64,000 nucleotides of DNA from Methanomicrobium sp. W14 (GTDB lineage Archaea; Halobacteriota; Methanomicrobia; Methanomicrobiales; Methanomicrobiaceae). The notes beneath the pieces were generated by a model. The model saw only the letters and a list, made by a program, of their open reading frames with translations. It had not been told where the DNA came from and made no database searches. The stretch lies in the NCBI RefSeq assembly GCF_017875315.1, contig NZ_JAGGMM010000003.1, positions 62,001 through 126,000 of the forward strand, written 5' to 3'. Made by a program: the position numbers and the translations under genes. Shown here in pieces: positions 9,403 to 19,071 of this stretch; positions within the stretch are counted from its first letter, which is position 1, and every line of letters starts with the position of its first letter.

Positions 9403-9592
9403 AGAAAAGTGCCAGATTATATTTACAGGAAAAGGATTTAAACATAATTGTTTGGCATCACAAAAGAACTGAAAAAACCCGAAAAATTATCATGCCACAG
9501 TAAAAATCCAGATAAAAATACGGGACTACTCTTCTAAATACCGGATACAGGACTGGCTATTTCAAAACAGAACCAGAAACCGGAGACGAAAT

Positions 9593-9600
9593 AAAAAAAA
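9593..9600 (-). terminator. Oligo-T terminator after mtrH
   Basis: On the minus strand a run of eight T residues lies about 20 bases after the mtrH stop codon, with another T-rich stretch just before it. Archaeal RNA polymerase commonly terminates at such T-runs without a hairpin. Confidence 0.5.
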
Positions 9601-9618
9601 TATTTTAGGGTTTTTTCT

Positions 9619-10641
9619 TTATACAAGGTGCAGGAGCGGATGGGTATCCACCTGGGGTTCGAGACCGAACTCCTTTCCGGCTTCAGCAAGAACGATATCA
9701 GAGAATGCAATAGCAGTCGCTGCCGCCTCACAGTTCTCGATAGGTCCGTACATAATCAGGTCGGCACCAAGAGTTGCCGCCATGATGTTGCATCCGATAT
9801 CAGGTGAAGACCATGCAGCCTGCCTGATACCTTCAATTCCGCCGAAGTAGTGGTGGGACATCTGTTCAAGGAGAAGGTCCTTGCCTTCATACTGCTCGTA
9901 GAGTGTCTTCTTTCTCCAGCGCTTGAGCCATGGCCATGAAACGGTCATGTTGTGGTATGCACCGCCTGTTGGCAGACCGTGAATTGCTTTGCATGCAAGG
10001 ATCTCACGGTATGCACCGCCTGAACCAAGACCAAGAGGTGTTGCTGCCGTATCCAGAATAATACGATTGATTCCACAATCCTCTGCAATTGAGATCATCG
10101 ATTTTTCCTGTCCAGCAACGCCACCCTCAGTCAATACCTGCTCTCTTCCGCGAACCGTAGGGTCACCCGGGTTGAATGCGAGAACAATAGCCGCATCAAC
10201 ATCACTCTTCTTTAATGCCTCAATGTTTTCGGGCAGAATAGAGCCATTAATAGAATTGTAGATTGCACGATCCGCAAGACCTACCTCGGTAACATACTCA
10301 CACGCATGTACAAGTGCGGCAGGGTTCGAGGAATCCATAAGGAACGCTGACTTGTTGTCTATAGAGTCAAACCACTGGAAGTAGCTCTCAAACGCTTCAC
10401 CTGTCTCAGAGATGATCTGGCAAAAGTGTGGATTTCCAGTAATGTCTGAAAGTTCAAGACACCTGTTCCAGAGCGCCTCTGCTCTGTCCTTGTCAATTAC
10501 GCCCTTCTCATCATCTATAACAGTCTCATGCTTGTTGTAGAAGATTGAAGCGCTAAGCACCCTCGGGTATTCCCCGGGCTGCCCACCAATCTTGGTACCG
10601 TTGAAATCATGTACCGTTTGCTCTTTTTCAAATTTGAACAT
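9619..10641 (-). CDS. mtrH: Tetrahydromethanopterin S-methyltransferase subunit H
   Basis: A 340-residue soluble subunit. MtrH transfers the methyl group from methyl-tetrahydro(sarcina)methanopterin to the corrinoid on MtrA, on the cytoplasmic face of the complex. The MFKFEKEQ start, the TIM-barrel pattern and the segment around the Asp/Asn pterin-binding loops (DSSNPAALV, LAFNPGDPT) match the family over full length. ATG 10641 is preferred to the GTG at 10650 because GGAGGAG lies about 8 bases before it. It is the last gene of the mtr operon, 15 bp after the MtrA-MtrG fusion. Confidence 0.97.
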   Translation of the reverse strand: MFKFEKEQTVHDFNGTKIGGQPGEYPRVLSASIFYNKHETVIDDEKGVIDKDRAEALWNRCLELSDITGNPHFCQIISETGEAFESYFQWFDSIDNKSAFLMDSSNPAALVHACEYVTEVGLADRAIYNSINGSILPENIEALKKSDVDAAIVLAFNPGDPTVRGREQVLTEGGVAGQEKSMISIAEDCGINRIILDTAATPLGLGSGGAYREILACKAIHGLPTGGAYHNMTVSWPWLKRWRKKTLYEQYEGKDLLLEQMSHHYFGGIEGIRQAAWSSPDIGCNIMAATLGADLIMYGPIENCEAAATAIAFSDIVLAEAGKEFGLEPQVDTHPLLHLV

Positions 10642-10656
10642 ATTTGTCACTCCTCC

Positions 10657-11397
10657 TTAAATCATTGCCATAAGTTTCGGGAGTAATACCAGCAACATCA
10701 TGAATACAATAATGCCTGCTGTAAGACCGTAAAGAATACCGATATCACGGCCAATTTTACGTCCTGCACGCTGGGCAATTTCAGCATCTGCAAATTCAAG
10801 CTTCTTTTCGATTTCGTTGAGGCGTGCCTCAATCTCAAGGAACTGCGGATTTGCGGTTGCAACAACGGCGCCTCCGTCTGCATCTCCGGACTCTTTGACC
10901 TCAACTATCATCGGTTCAGCGTCAAAGGCTCCGGGATCACGGGCCGAGAGTTCATCGATTTTGGCTTTGATTGTACCAAGATCCTCGGTTTCCATGATAT
11001 CAACCACTTCAACCTGATCCTGGAAACGCCCGATTGCATCTGCTGTAAGATTCTCAATGAATGGAATTGCACCCTGTGCCCCGACAATCTTTCCGCCCTC
11101 AACACCACCTGTGTGAAGGGCCTTTAAGCACTGACCGGAGAGGTGACCCTTTACCTCCGTTCCGCATGTGACAAGGAAACGGATGTTCGGGTTTGCGATA
11201 ACATTTGCAACAATTTTCTCCAGACCGAGGTTTTCTGTTTTGCAGGAGCCGCACATGGCAGCGCCCGCATCACAAACGGCCTGTTCGTCAAGGTGTGAAC
11301 CCATCGTAACGACAACAACAGAACTGTTGGTATCACCCGTGTGGTAGTCACCCTGTATTTTTGGCCATCCGGACGCCGGTGATTTCTTGTCGGCCAT
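10657..11397 (-). CDS. MtrA corrinoid domain fused to MtrG
   Basis: A 246-residue protein. Residues 1-169 are a second MtrA domain, differing from the operon's MtrA at only about 19 positions and keeping the corrinoid-ligand His (His85 in EVKGHLSG). From about residue 183 the sequence changes family: [15 protein letters not shown] and GRDIGILYG followed by one transmembrane helix are the MtrG pattern. No separate mtrG exists; the fusion occupies the mtrG position between mtrF and mtrH, so it probably supplies MtrG to the complex while adding a second cobamide carrier per protomer. It starts 3 bp after the mtrF stop. Intact domains argue against an assembly artefact. The family assignment of both halves is secure; the function of the extra corrinoid domain is inferred. 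Confidence 0.9.
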   Translation of the reverse strand: MADKKSPASGWPKIQGDYHTGDTNSSVVVVTMGSHLDEQAVCDAGAAMCGSCKTENLGLEKIVANVIANPNIRFLVTCGTEVKGHLSGQCLKALHTGGVEGGKIVGAQGAIPFIENLTADAIGRFQDQVEVVDIMETEDLGTIKAKIDELSARDPGAFDAEPMIVEVKESGDADGGAVVATANPQFLEIEARLNEIEKKLEFADAEIAQRAGRKIGRDIGILYGLTAGIIVFMMLLVLLPKLMAMI

Positions 11398-11399
11398 CT

Positions 11400-11612
11400 T
11401 CAGACGCCTCCCATCAGAAACACCGGTACAAGAACCAGAAGAAGCGACAGTATAAGACCTATAGCAAATCCTGTAATGCCTGCTCCCATTATGCCGGACT
11501 CAAGCTTGTTTGTCCTGGCCATAATCTGACCCTTGTAGCGCATATCCTCGATCATGTCATCAATTGCTGCCATCCTGATAATTGCCGGACCTGATTTCTC
11601 TTCATCTGACAT
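11400..11612 (-). CDS. mtrF: Tetrahydromethanopterin S-methyltransferase subunit F
   Basis: A 70-residue subunit. The [15 protein letters not shown] and [10 protein letters not shown] segments and a single C-terminal transmembrane helix are diagnostic of MtrF. It is a small membrane subunit of the sodium-pumping Mtr complex, related to the C-terminal anchor region of MtrA. It lies 5 bp after mtrA and 2 bp before the MtrA-MtrG fusion, so it is cotranscribed. Confidence 0.93.
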   Translation of the reverse strand: MSDEEKSGPAIIRMAAIDDMIEDMRYKGQIMARTNKLESGIMGAGITGFAIGLILSLLLVLVPVFLMGGV

Positions 11613-11617
11613 TTATA

Positions 11618-12340
11618 TCACCCCATTAGCATGAAGCCAAGTATGACAAAAGACACGATCAGACCGATCATGAGTCCTTCAACTTTTCCTGAGTATACAC
11701 CTGCCGAGAAGCGGTCACGGTAGCCGATATCTGTAATCATCATCTGAATTGTCTTCATCCTTGCGTGGATAAGAGCAAGTTCAGCTGACATCGGCACTTC
11801 CTCGCCTTCCGACTCGCCGGCATCGTCGCCGCCTTCCTTAACCTCGACAACCATGGCGTCGCCCTCAAACGCACCCGGATCGCGGGCTGTGAGCTCATCG
11901 ATTTTGGCTTTGATTGTGCCCAGATCCTCGGTCTCCATAATGTCGACCATTTCGATCTGGTCCTGGAAACGCTTGATTACTTCAGGTGTAAGATTTTCGA
12001 TGAACGGAATTGCACCAGTTGCTCCGACAATCTTTCCGCCCTCAACACCGTTTGCATGAAGGGCTTTTAAGCACTGACCGGAGAGGTGACCCTTTACCTC
12101 CGTTCCGCATGTGACAAGAAAACGGATGTTCGGGTTTGCAACAACGTTTGCGACTATTTTTTCAAGACCCAGGTTTTCAGTCTTACAGGAACCGCACATT
12201 GCAGCGCCTGCATCACAGACTGCCTGTTCGTCAAGGTGTGAACCCATTGTTACAACGACAACAGGACTGTTGGCATCGCCCGCGTGGTAGTCACCCTGTA
12301 TTTTTGGCCATCCTGAGGCCGGAGATTTTTTATCTGCCAT
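11618..12340 (-). CDS. mtrA: Tetrahydromethanopterin S-methyltransferase subunit A (corrinoid protein)
   Basis: A 240-residue corrinoid carrier that shuttles the methyl group between MtrH and coenzyme M. The soluble domain (residues 1-~170) has His85 within EVKGHLSG, equivalent to the cobalt-ligand His84 of the Methanothermobacter protein. A variable acidic linker and a helical segment lead to one C-terminal transmembrane helix of the usual MtrA type. Length is normal for the family. It is followed by mtrF and then by a second, almost identical MtrA domain fused to MtrG. Confidence 0.97.
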   Translation of the reverse strand: MADKKSPASGWPKIQGDYHAGDANSPVVVVTMGSHLDEQAVCDAGAAMCGSCKTENLGLEKIVANVVANPNIRFLVTCGTEVKGHLSGQCLKALHANGVEGGKIVGATGAIPFIENLTPEVIKRFQDQIEMVDIMETEDLGTIKAKIDELTARDPGAFEGDAMVVEVKEGGDDAGESEGEEVPMSAELALIHARMKTIQMMITDIGYRDRFSAGVYSGKVEGLMIGLIVSFVILGFMLMG

Positions 12341-12350
12341 TTACAACACC

Positions 12351-12635
12351 TCAAAGCAGCGCAAAGGCTATCAACCCCGCGACGATTAATCCGACAGCTA
12401 TACCATACCACATTGCAGTGACGCTTCCCGCATATACAAGGGACTTCTCCCTGTGCGGAAACGATGAAAGGAAGCTTCCTTCGCCCGAGAGCATTCCGAC
12501 GATATCATCGGTTATATTCTCAAGCTCTCCGACCTGATCGATAACGGGAGCCAGCGAAACTCCGGCTGTTGTGACAACACCGACCATCGGGTCTGCAACA
12601 AGACCGAATTCCGGAAGCACTTGAATGTATCCCAT
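12351..12635 (-). CDS. mtrB: Tetrahydromethanopterin S-methyltransferase subunit B
   Basis: A 94-residue membrane subunit with a short N-terminal soluble part (VLPEFGLV, DPMVGVV) and one C-terminal transmembrane helix, as in other MtrB proteins. The start lies 2 bp after the mtrC stop. It helps form the membrane part of the Mtr complex. Confidence 0.94.
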   Translation of the reverse strand: MGYIQVLPEFGLVADPMVGVVTTAGVSLAPVIDQVGELENITDDIVGMLSGEGSFLSSFPHREKSLVYAGSVTAMWYGIAVGLIVAGLIAFALL

Positions 12636-12637
12636 AA

Positions 12638-13510
12638 TCAGGCCTCCTCCTTCTCAAGAATAGGCTTGGCATCAAGCCACATGTATGCATCACGCTTTGA
12701 CATCTCAAGGTATTTGTAGTAAGTGTAGACCCATCCGATTACAGAAACAGCAAACGAAACGATTGCCGAGCCCATACCAATGAATGCAAATGATATGATT
12801 GAAACTGTAATCATGCTCAAAAATCCGCACTCTGCTGCAAGCATAAGTGTCCTGTCCTGGGATTCGTTAGGTCCGAGACATGCATTGAAAGCGTGCTGGA
12901 CACCAATTGCTCCAAGCATGAAAATAGCTGCTATAACACCGCCGCCCAGAAGGGACGCCTGGTAGTTTGCAACTGTTATACCGAAGAATGCCACCTGACC
13001 GGATGCAAGGTCTGCAAAAACAAAGCTTCCTGTAGCCATCGCGGAGAGACCGAGAATTGTGACTGCTCCTACGATACAGAGCTCTGCAATCGATGAGACC
13101 ATTACCGGAATGCTCATGTTTACTATATTATTTGCAATGTATCCGAGAATCGCCCCGAGAATCCCTGCAATTACCACACAGCCTATAGGGATTACAAGCG
13201 CTGAGGATATAATTCCCATTGAGCTGAGCTTTGTCGCAAAGATCATTGCAACGAGACCTGAACCAAGTGCAATCATACCTGCCGACGGAACACCTGTACC
13301 AAGACCATAGCTGCACAGGTGTTTGATTGTATCAGTACCCCACCACAGGGCGAATACCGCTGCAAGACCACCAAAGAACGAGAATACCTCGGTGCCGGTT
13401 AATGCGTTCAGGTACGTAAGATACATGCAGACTACTGCACCAACGAGGCCTATTGCCAGCACTTTGTTGTGCGACATCCCGCCTTCAGAAGCTGTAATTT
13501 GTACTGTCAT
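12638..13510 (-). CDS. mtrC: Tetrahydromethanopterin S-methyltransferase subunit C
   Basis: A 290-residue integral membrane subunit with about seven to eight hydrophobic helices and the conserved patch GLGTGVPSAGMIALGSG. With MtrD and MtrE it forms the sodium-translocating membrane core. The length matches the family. The gene lies 12 bp after mtrD. Confidence 0.95.
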   Translation of the reverse strand: MTVQITASEGGMSHNKVLAIGLVGAVVCMYLTYLNALTGTEVFSFFGGLAAVFALWWGTDTIKHLCSYGLGTGVPSAGMIALGSGLVAMIFATKLSSMGIISSALVIPIGCVVIAGILGAILGYIANNIVNMSIPVMVSSIAELCIVGAVTILGLSAMATGSFVFADLASGQVAFFGITVANYQASLLGGGVIAAIFMLGAIGVQHAFNACLGPNESQDRTLMLAAECGFLSMITVSIISFAFIGMGSAIVSFAVSVIGWVYTYYKYLEMSKRDAYMWLDAKPILEKEEA

Positions 13511-13522
13511 ATCTAAAACACC

Positions 13523-14353
13523 TCACACCACCAGCATAACGGCAAGCAGACCGCATACAGCGGATGCAATTGCACAGCCGATTACTGCCCTAGGGAATCT
13601 CTTAAACTTCGGGTCGTGCGGACCTTCGATAGTTCCTGTAATATTGTATGCTGCAATAACAGCGTTGACAAGGAAAAGACCTACTGCAAAAATGCCTGCA
13701 AGTCCTACCGCAAGAGGAACAATCTGGTCAATAGAGCCGCCCATTAACTGCGGAAGTGAAGCCTCGTAAACTCCGAGAAGCTCAAGGTAAATGAGAGTTC
13801 CTCCAAGACCGCCGAGAAGACCGCCTATTACACCGCCGACATATGAGACAAACGGAAGACCGTGTCCTTCTGTACCCTGTGACTTGTACGCTTCAAATGT
13901 ATCGCCTGTAATAGGATCTTTTGCAACCTTTCCGGATGCTGCCGGAATACCCATTGCATAAACGTATACAACATTTACCATAAGACAGGTGATTGCCATC
14001 ATGAGTGCACCGCCGATTGCTCCTCCTGCGAGAGCGACGCCAAAGCCGAGCTCTGCCGCCCAGGCTCCGCCGAAGAGACCGGCAAGACCTGCACCCGCTG
14101 CAAGCATTGTAACACCTGTAGCAATACCGGGTGACTGTCCCATAGCTGCCGGAGCTCCTCCGACAGGAACAAAGTGAACACCGAATCCTATCAGGACACC
14201 GCCTATAATAACGCCGATAAGCGCCATGAAAGCCATGCCCGGAGCAAGGAAGTACACCGCCGCAAGAGCGACAACAAGAATAACAAGACCCACAACAACT
14301 GCTACAGGTTTCATCCCCTGTCCTCCGCCTGAGCCTGATCCGAGAGCGGTCAT
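13523..14353 (-). CDS. mtrD: Tetrahydromethanopterin S-methyltransferase subunit D
   Basis: A 276-residue glycine- and alanine-rich membrane subunit with several helices; part of the sodium-conducting core. The start overlaps the mtrE stop by four bases (ATGA), indicating translational coupling. A Gly/Ser-rich N-terminal extension precedes the first helix. Confidence 0.95.
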   Translation of the reverse strand: MTALGSGSGGGQGMKPVAVVVGLVILVVALAAVYFLAPGMAFMALIGVIIGGVLIGFGVHFVPVGGAPAAMGQSPGIATGVTMLAAGAGLAGLFGGAWAAELGFGVALAGGAIGGALMMAITCLMVNVVYVYAMGIPAASGKVAKDPITGDTFEAYKSQGTEGHGLPFVSYVGGVIGGLLGGLGGTLIYLELLGVYEASLPQLMGGSIDQIVPLAVGLAGIFAVGLFLVNAVIAAYNITGTIEGPHDPKFKRFPRAVIGCAIASAVCGLLAVMLVV

Positions 14354-15255
14354 GATGATACCTCCTCTTTCTTCTCTTCAGTGTACGGGCCGTATGTTCT
14401 GCGTGCCCATTTCTCTACCATTCTGTCAATTATCATGAAGATAAGAATCAGTACAATACCGGCGATTACTGCACCCCAGCCTGCTGCGAAACCTTCGAAG
14501 AAGATTGTACGCCACAGTTCAAGGAATACAATAAGACCGAAACAGACACCTGATGCGGGTCCACCCATCTTTGATGTGAACCATCCGTTGTCAAGTGAAC
14601 TGCGCTGACCTGCCTCTGCATACCGGACGATGTTACCGGATGCCGAGATAGGTACACCAGCACCGAACTTCTGCGACTGGTACTGGCGCTCCTTTCCATA
14701 GAACGGGTTGCCTGTTGCAGAACCTGCTGCTCCGAGAGCAATACCCCATACCAGACCCAGAAGGGGGAGCGGGAAAGGATGTCTGAGTGCGTTTACCATA
14801 AGGAAACACATTGACACACATGTGAATATCGCAATAAACGCATGTGCCATGGTCACAGTCGTAACCGATTTGATTAAATCGATATAGACCGGCTGTCCGA
14901 ATTTAGCCAGACTTGCAGTCCTGCCCAGATAAGCTGTGGTTGCATAAATACCCTGTACAAACACAGCGATAGCCGAACCTAAGACTATAGCAAGAACCGG
15001 ATTGTAGTTAATCGCCATCAGCGCCCATGCAAGACCTGCTCCTAACGCACACCATAGTCCGTATGCTGGGGGTTCACCGGATATAGCTTTGCTGTAAATA
15101 CGGTGAATATATCCCATTTGCGGGGCCAGCTGAACCTGTGAATTCGGGTCACCCTGTGATCCTATATCAGATTCAGTATCCTCCGCAGCACCGGACACAG
15201 TGGCAAGAGCGCCCGCAACAGCGCTTATACCGATGCCAAATAGTAACTCTTCCAT
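14350..15255 (-). CDS. mtrE: Tetrahydromethanopterin S-methyltransferase subunit E
   Basis: A 301-residue integral membrane subunit and the first gene of the mtr operon. The ATG at 15255 has AGGAGG about 8 bases upstream. The conserved hydrophilic stretch with GDPNSQVQLAPQMGYIHR and multiple helices matches MtrE, which contributes to the Na+ path and contacts MtrA. It lies about 200 bp downstream of mcrA with its own TATA-like signal. Confidence 0.96.
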   Translation of the reverse strand: MEELLFGIGISAVAGALATVSGAAEDTESDIGSQGDPNSQVQLAPQMGYIHRIYSKAISGEPPAYGLWCALGAGLAWALMAINYNPVLAIVLGSAIAVFVQGIYATTAYLGRTASLAKFGQPVYIDLIKSVTTVTMAHAFIAIFTCVSMCFLMVNALRHPFPLPLLGLVWGIALGAAGSATGNPFYGKERQYQSQKFGAGVPISASGNIVRYAEAGQRSSLDNGWFTSKMGGPASGVCFGLIVFLELWRTIFFEGFAAGWGAVIAGIVLILIFMIIDRMVEKWARRTYGPYTEEKKEEVSS

Positions 15256-15333
15256 TAAGGCATCCTCCTGTGTGCTACATGCACCAGAGATACACGTTTA
15301 CACGAAACCCTTTTTGGATTCAAAATTAAGTCG

Positions 15334-15353
15334 TTTAGTAGTTTATTAAAGCT
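15334..15353 (-). promoter_or_regulatory. Probable promoter of the mtr operon
   Basis: On the minus strand a TATA-like TTTAATAAAC lies in the mcrA-mtrE gap about 85 bases before the mtrE start. A T-rich stretch just after mcrA (15438-15450) could end mcr transcription, so mtr may be transcribed both separately and by readthrough. Confidence 0.45.
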
Positions 15354-15458
15354 TTCGAAAGGATTGTCTTGAAAAAAAACGGATAAACTGCCCCAAATGG
15401 AAATTAATCATATTTACCCGCATTATTTTGAGATAAGAAAAAAAATATTGTATAGATC

Positions 15459-17165
15459 TTACCTTGCAGGTATGATCAGCGAGCGCTCTCCGGCAGGCAT
15501 AAATTCGCGGATTGCTCCCTTTGCAAACTCACGGCGTGGCTCTGCAAAGTCGAATTTAAGTGACGGATCTGCGAAGGTTATCTTGACGAGCGGGTTGAAG
15601 CAGAATGCATCGCCGCGGCCGTAGTGGGCTGCACCGACGATAGCTGCATATTCTCCCTGGTGTCCTACGTTCATTGCGTAGTTCGGGTAGTTAGGTCCAC
15701 GGAGTTCTCCCATCAGACCGCGGTCAGGCTCCATTGACAGGGAGTTTGCTGAACCACACTGGTCCTGGAGGTCGTATCCAAAGAATCCGAGACGTGACCA
15801 TCCTTCCTTGTGCATAAGCATCGAAAGGTACCATCCGTTAAGACCTGCATTTGAGTTTCCTGTTGCAATGGACACTGAAAGACCACATGCTGCAGCCATG
15901 ACACCGGCACGCTGTGAACCTCCGAAGTGGTCCTCCATCATTGTCGGGTACTGTTCATACTGCTCCATTGCATTGAGGTTGACCTCGGTTGCGATGTCGT
16001 TGACAACTTCCTGTGTCGGTTTGACAAGCTTTGCGGGGGACGGGTGAGTGTAGTCTACACCATATTTGTCTTTTATGTAGTCCATACCGTAGTATGTGAA
16101 TTCATCGAGGATGTTATCAGTATATGCTGCTGTTGCATACTGGGTAAATCCGACACCACCTGACATGTACGAACCAAGCCAGATCTGATCGAAGAGCATT
16201 GTACCTGCACCGACAACCTCAAGGGATGCCTTTGCCGGGTCCTTCGGGTACTTGCGGTTTGCCTGTATGATATCCGAGAAGAGACCGAATTTAATTCCAC
16301 CTGGCTCATTTGGTCCACGTGCACGACGTGCAGGAAGGTGGGATGCCATCTGGATAACACCGGCGTGCTTTGCTGCAAATGAAAGGTCTGCTACTGCTGC
16401 TTCACCGGCGCACATCCTGTATGCGGCGATAAAGGACATTCCTATCTGCATAGCTGACCATCTTGAGGTTGTACCTCCGTCGCATGTCCTTGAGACAATT
16501 GTCGGTATGTGGATTGCCTGGTACATCGACTTTCCGACCTGCTTTTTAAGGACTTCTGCCTGTTCTTCAGGGAAGAGCTTGTCGATGTTGAGCAGGAACT
16601 GCGGCTCGATGTCGTCTGCCATCTCGTCATCGCCTGTGAATACTTTGACGTAACAGTCATCGACAAGACCCGGGTGTGTCTCAACCATGTGCTCCTGGAC
16701 TACAGCTGCACCTGGCATTGCGTGGTTTAATATGTGGAGGTACTCGTTGATTGTCTCAGGAGTAACTTCCTTTCCGAGACGCTTCTGGAGTGTTGCGTGT
16801 GCAAGGTCCATTCCCACGATGACAGTCCTTCTTATGTCATCCCAGAACTGCTGCATTGCAGCATTGTTTACGAAGTGTAAGTCATCACCCTCGACGAAGA
16901 CGTCGGTTCCCGATACTTCGTAGGTCATGAGCTGTCTCTGACCCATTGGGATACCACCGAGGTGGCAGTGCTCAGGATCATACATGGAAATACCACGCTT
17001 CATCTCAATGCCTTTTGTTGCCGCCATGAATTCACGCTTACGGGGGGACTGGCGGACACCATTGAAGTGGTAGAATGTGGTCTTTACTGATTCGGGGTCT
17101 TCTCCCTGGAACTTCTCCTTAAGTGCATTGAGGAAAAGCTTCTGTGATCTCTCTATTTTTCCCAT
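15459..17165 (-). CDS. mcrA: Methyl-coenzyme M reductase alpha subunit
   Basis: A 568-residue catalytic subunit binding F430, CoM and CoB; it releases methane from methyl-CoM. The sites of known post-translational modification are present: the His in [10 protein letters not shown], the Arg in SRWSAMQIG, the Gln in GGSQRAG, and the thioglycine context [11 protein letters not shown]. Full length with no gaps. It is the last gene of mcrBDCGA, 5 bp after mcrG. Only one MCR isoenzyme is seen in the window. Confidence 0.99.
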   Translation of the reverse strand: MGKIERSQKLFLNALKEKFQGEDPESVKTTFYHFNGVRQSPRKREFMAATKGIEMKRGISMYDPEHCHLGGIPMGQRQLMTYEVSGTDVFVEGDDLHFVNNAAMQQFWDDIRRTVIVGMDLAHATLQKRLGKEVTPETINEYLHILNHAMPGAAVVQEHMVETHPGLVDDCYVKVFTGDDEMADDIEPQFLLNIDKLFPEEQAEVLKKQVGKSMYQAIHIPTIVSRTCDGGTTSRWSAMQIGMSFIAAYRMCAGEAAVADLSFAAKHAGVIQMASHLPARRARGPNEPGGIKFGLFSDIIQANRKYPKDPAKASLEVVGAGTMLFDQIWLGSYMSGGVGFTQYATAAYTDNILDEFTYYGMDYIKDKYGVDYTHPSPAKLVKPTQEVVNDIATEVNLNAMEQYEQYPTMMEDHFGGSQRAGVMAAACGLSVSIATGNSNAGLNGWYLSMLMHKEGWSRLGFFGYDLQDQCGSANSLSMEPDRGLMGELRGPNYPNYAMNVGHQGEYAAIVGAAHYGRGDAFCFNPLVKITFADPSLKFDFAEPRREFAKGAIREFMPAGERSLIIPAR

Positions 17166-17170
17166 TTAAA

Positions 17171-17941
17171 TCACTCCTCCTTTGGCATAAAGCCGTATTT
17201 TGTCCTGAGCGAATGAATGCGCTGGATGTATTCGACGTACTCTGCGTCATCACGGTAGGGTACACCTACAAGTGAGTGGAAGATTGTCGAGTGTGCCTTT
17301 ACCCATTCCTCGTCCATCGGTTTTCCTACTTCAACCTCACGGTCGAGCGGCTCTCCGATCTGGTCCTTGACGTACCTTACAACACCGTCTTTTCCGAGAA
17401 TACAGCGCTGGAGCATATCAAACATCATACCGTCTTCTGCAAGACGGAGTGAGTGCCCGTGCACTGTTGCACCACGGCAGGATACGAGAGCAGGGTCAAA
17501 CATCTCGGTTTCAATGAGAAGCTTTGCGTACTGCTCAAGGTCACGCTCACGGCACTCTACAATCTGACGTCCGGAAAGTGTACCGGGGTCAATACCGCGG
17601 AAGCGGTACATCTCAGCGTATGTACGCTGGTATGGCTGGGATGGTGCGTTGAACATCGAATCTGCGAACTGAATGTAGCGGACACGGTCTCCTGCCTTTG
17701 CTCCTTCTGTTGGCTTTACAATTTTTCTGATTGGACAGTCGGGCTCCTGCTGTTCTGCAAGGGGCGGGTGTGCTGTCGGGTATGCTGAACCCGGTGCACG
17801 GTGGCCGAGTATAAGCACAACATCTTCGTCTGTTACATCACGAACTTTTTCAAGCTGATGCGCCGGGTCCATCTGTTTACGCCTGTTTTCGGCGACAATA
17901 GATGTTCCTGGCCCATACTGTGGTTTGTATGCCATTTTCAT
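17171..17941 (-). CDS. mcrG: Methyl-coenzyme M reductase gamma subunit
   Basis: A 256-residue structural subunit that completes the F430 pocket of the (alpha-beta-gamma)2 enzyme. Conserved blocks YGPGTSIVAENRR, LGHRAPGSAYPT and VPYRDDAEYVEYIQRIH match the family over full length. The start is 10 bp after mcrC. Confidence 0.98.
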   Translation of the reverse strand: MKMAYKPQYGPGTSIVAENRRKQMDPAHQLEKVRDVTDEDVVLILGHRAPGSAYPTAHPPLAEQQEPDCPIRKIVKPTEGAKAGDRVRYIQFADSMFNAPSQPYQRTYAEMYRFRGIDPGTLSGRQIVECRERDLEQYAKLLIETEMFDPALVSCRGATVHGHSLRLAEDGMMFDMLQRCILGKDGVVRYVKDQIGEPLDREVEVGKPMDEEWVKAHSTIFHSLVGVPYRDDAEYVEYIQRIHSLRTKYGFMPKEE

Positions 17942-17951
17942 TTCACCTTAA

Positions 17952-18572
17952 TTATTGTTTCATAACCTTCATTACAGCCGAAATAACTTCTGCCAGTTTG
18001 TCTCTCGGGGGTGTCTGCCCGCGGGTAACCCCGCTTATTATGGCGACGACTCTTCCCTTCGTGCGTATATTCTCTTCTGCAGGAAGAACAAAGGCGGTCT
18101 TTACGCCAACCTTTGCAAGGTCTTCATAGTCTATTGGGGCCTGCGATACCACTATTGCATCAATGTCGCAGACAGAAAGTATCTTGCGGACTTTTTCAAC
18201 AACATGGGAACGTACGTTCCCGTGATGAAGAATAGCCACTTTATGCTGCTCGATCTGTGCTCTTTCCTTGTCGCTTAAGCCAAAGTAGGCTCCGAGAACG
18301 GAACCGGCTATCTTTGGCGCATCGTCTGGAACACCGCTTCCAGCGTTCAGAACAAGAGTACTTACGGAGAACTCTATTCCTTCTCTCCGAAGCCCTGAAG
18401 TGATATCGCATACAGGTTTTGTCACATGTCGTCTCCCTGGAGACATGCCTACAACTATGACATCGGGATGGCGACACTCTGATATTGTGCCACGCTGGGC
18501 GAGGCCGCCGCCTTTTCCCATGCCCATGCTTTCACGGCAGTCTACAACCTGGGTTACTCGACCAAGCGGCAT
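17952..18572 (-). CDS. mcrC: Methyl-coenzyme M reductase operon protein C
   Basis: A 206-residue accessory protein that takes part in ATP-dependent reductive activation of the F430 nickel and is not part of the purified enzyme. The N-terminal region with CRESMGMGKGGGLAQRGT and the motif MSPGRRHVTKP are typical. The gene lies one base after mcrD. Confidence 0.96.
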   Translation of the reverse strand: MPLGRVTQVVDCRESMGMGKGGGLAQRGTISECRHPDVIVVGMSPGRRHVTKPVCDITSGLRREGIEFSVSTLVLNAGSGVPDDAPKIAGSVLGAYFGLSDKERAQIEQHKVAILHHGNVRSHVVEKVRKILSVCDIDAIVVSQAPIDYEDLAKVGVKTAFVLPAEENIRTKGRVVAIISGVTRGQTPPRDKLAEVISAVMKVMKQ

Positions 18573-18573
18573 T

Positions 18574-19050
18574 TTATTTTCTACCCTGTATTATTACCGG
18601 ACCATCTTTTTTTCTCGGATCGACAAGGCCGATTACTGATTCGTCGGCTTCAGGCCCGTACTTGCAGTAATCTACAAGTGTCGGGGAAGTCTTCATGAAC
18701 TTTCCTTCCTGAACCTGGCACAGTATGTTATGGTCTTTAAAAAAATCCGTGCTTACTCCACGAATTTCTTCAATGACGGTCTTGTCTTCAACTTCGAATA
18801 TTACCATTCCGACCTGAACCCGCAAATCAACTTCGGAAGTGCCTACAGATATAGCCTTCCTGTTGGAATTGGGGTTAGGTTTCCCTCTTGCCGGGCCGTA
18901 AGGCACCACAGCAGGTAGTGATGGTCCGTTGATCATCATCCTGCGTATTCCCGGCACCTTTACTACCTCGTTGAGATATTTTTCAGCAGTCTCCGGAGAC
19001 AGCATGCGTAGCGGGACTGCCCTGCACTGGGGGTACTGGCTTTGTGTCAT
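18574..19050 (-). CDS. mcrD: Methyl-coenzyme M reductase operon protein D
   Basis: A 158-residue accessory protein proposed to help F430 delivery or MCR maturation. The N-terminal PLRMLSPETAEKYLN and the central GPARGKPNPN-type segment are family features. It lies between mcrB and mcrC, 21 bp after mcrB. Confidence 0.95.
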   Translation of the reverse strand: MTQSQYPQCRAVPLRMLSPETAEKYLNEVVKVPGIRRMMINGPSLPAVVPYGPARGKPNPNSNRKAISVGTSEVDLRVQVGMVIFEVEDKTVIEEIRGVSTDFFKDHNILCQVQEGKFMKTSPTLVDYCKYGPEADESVIGLVDPRKKDGPVIIQGRK

Positions 19051-19071
19051 TCCAATCTGTATTTATCTTAT

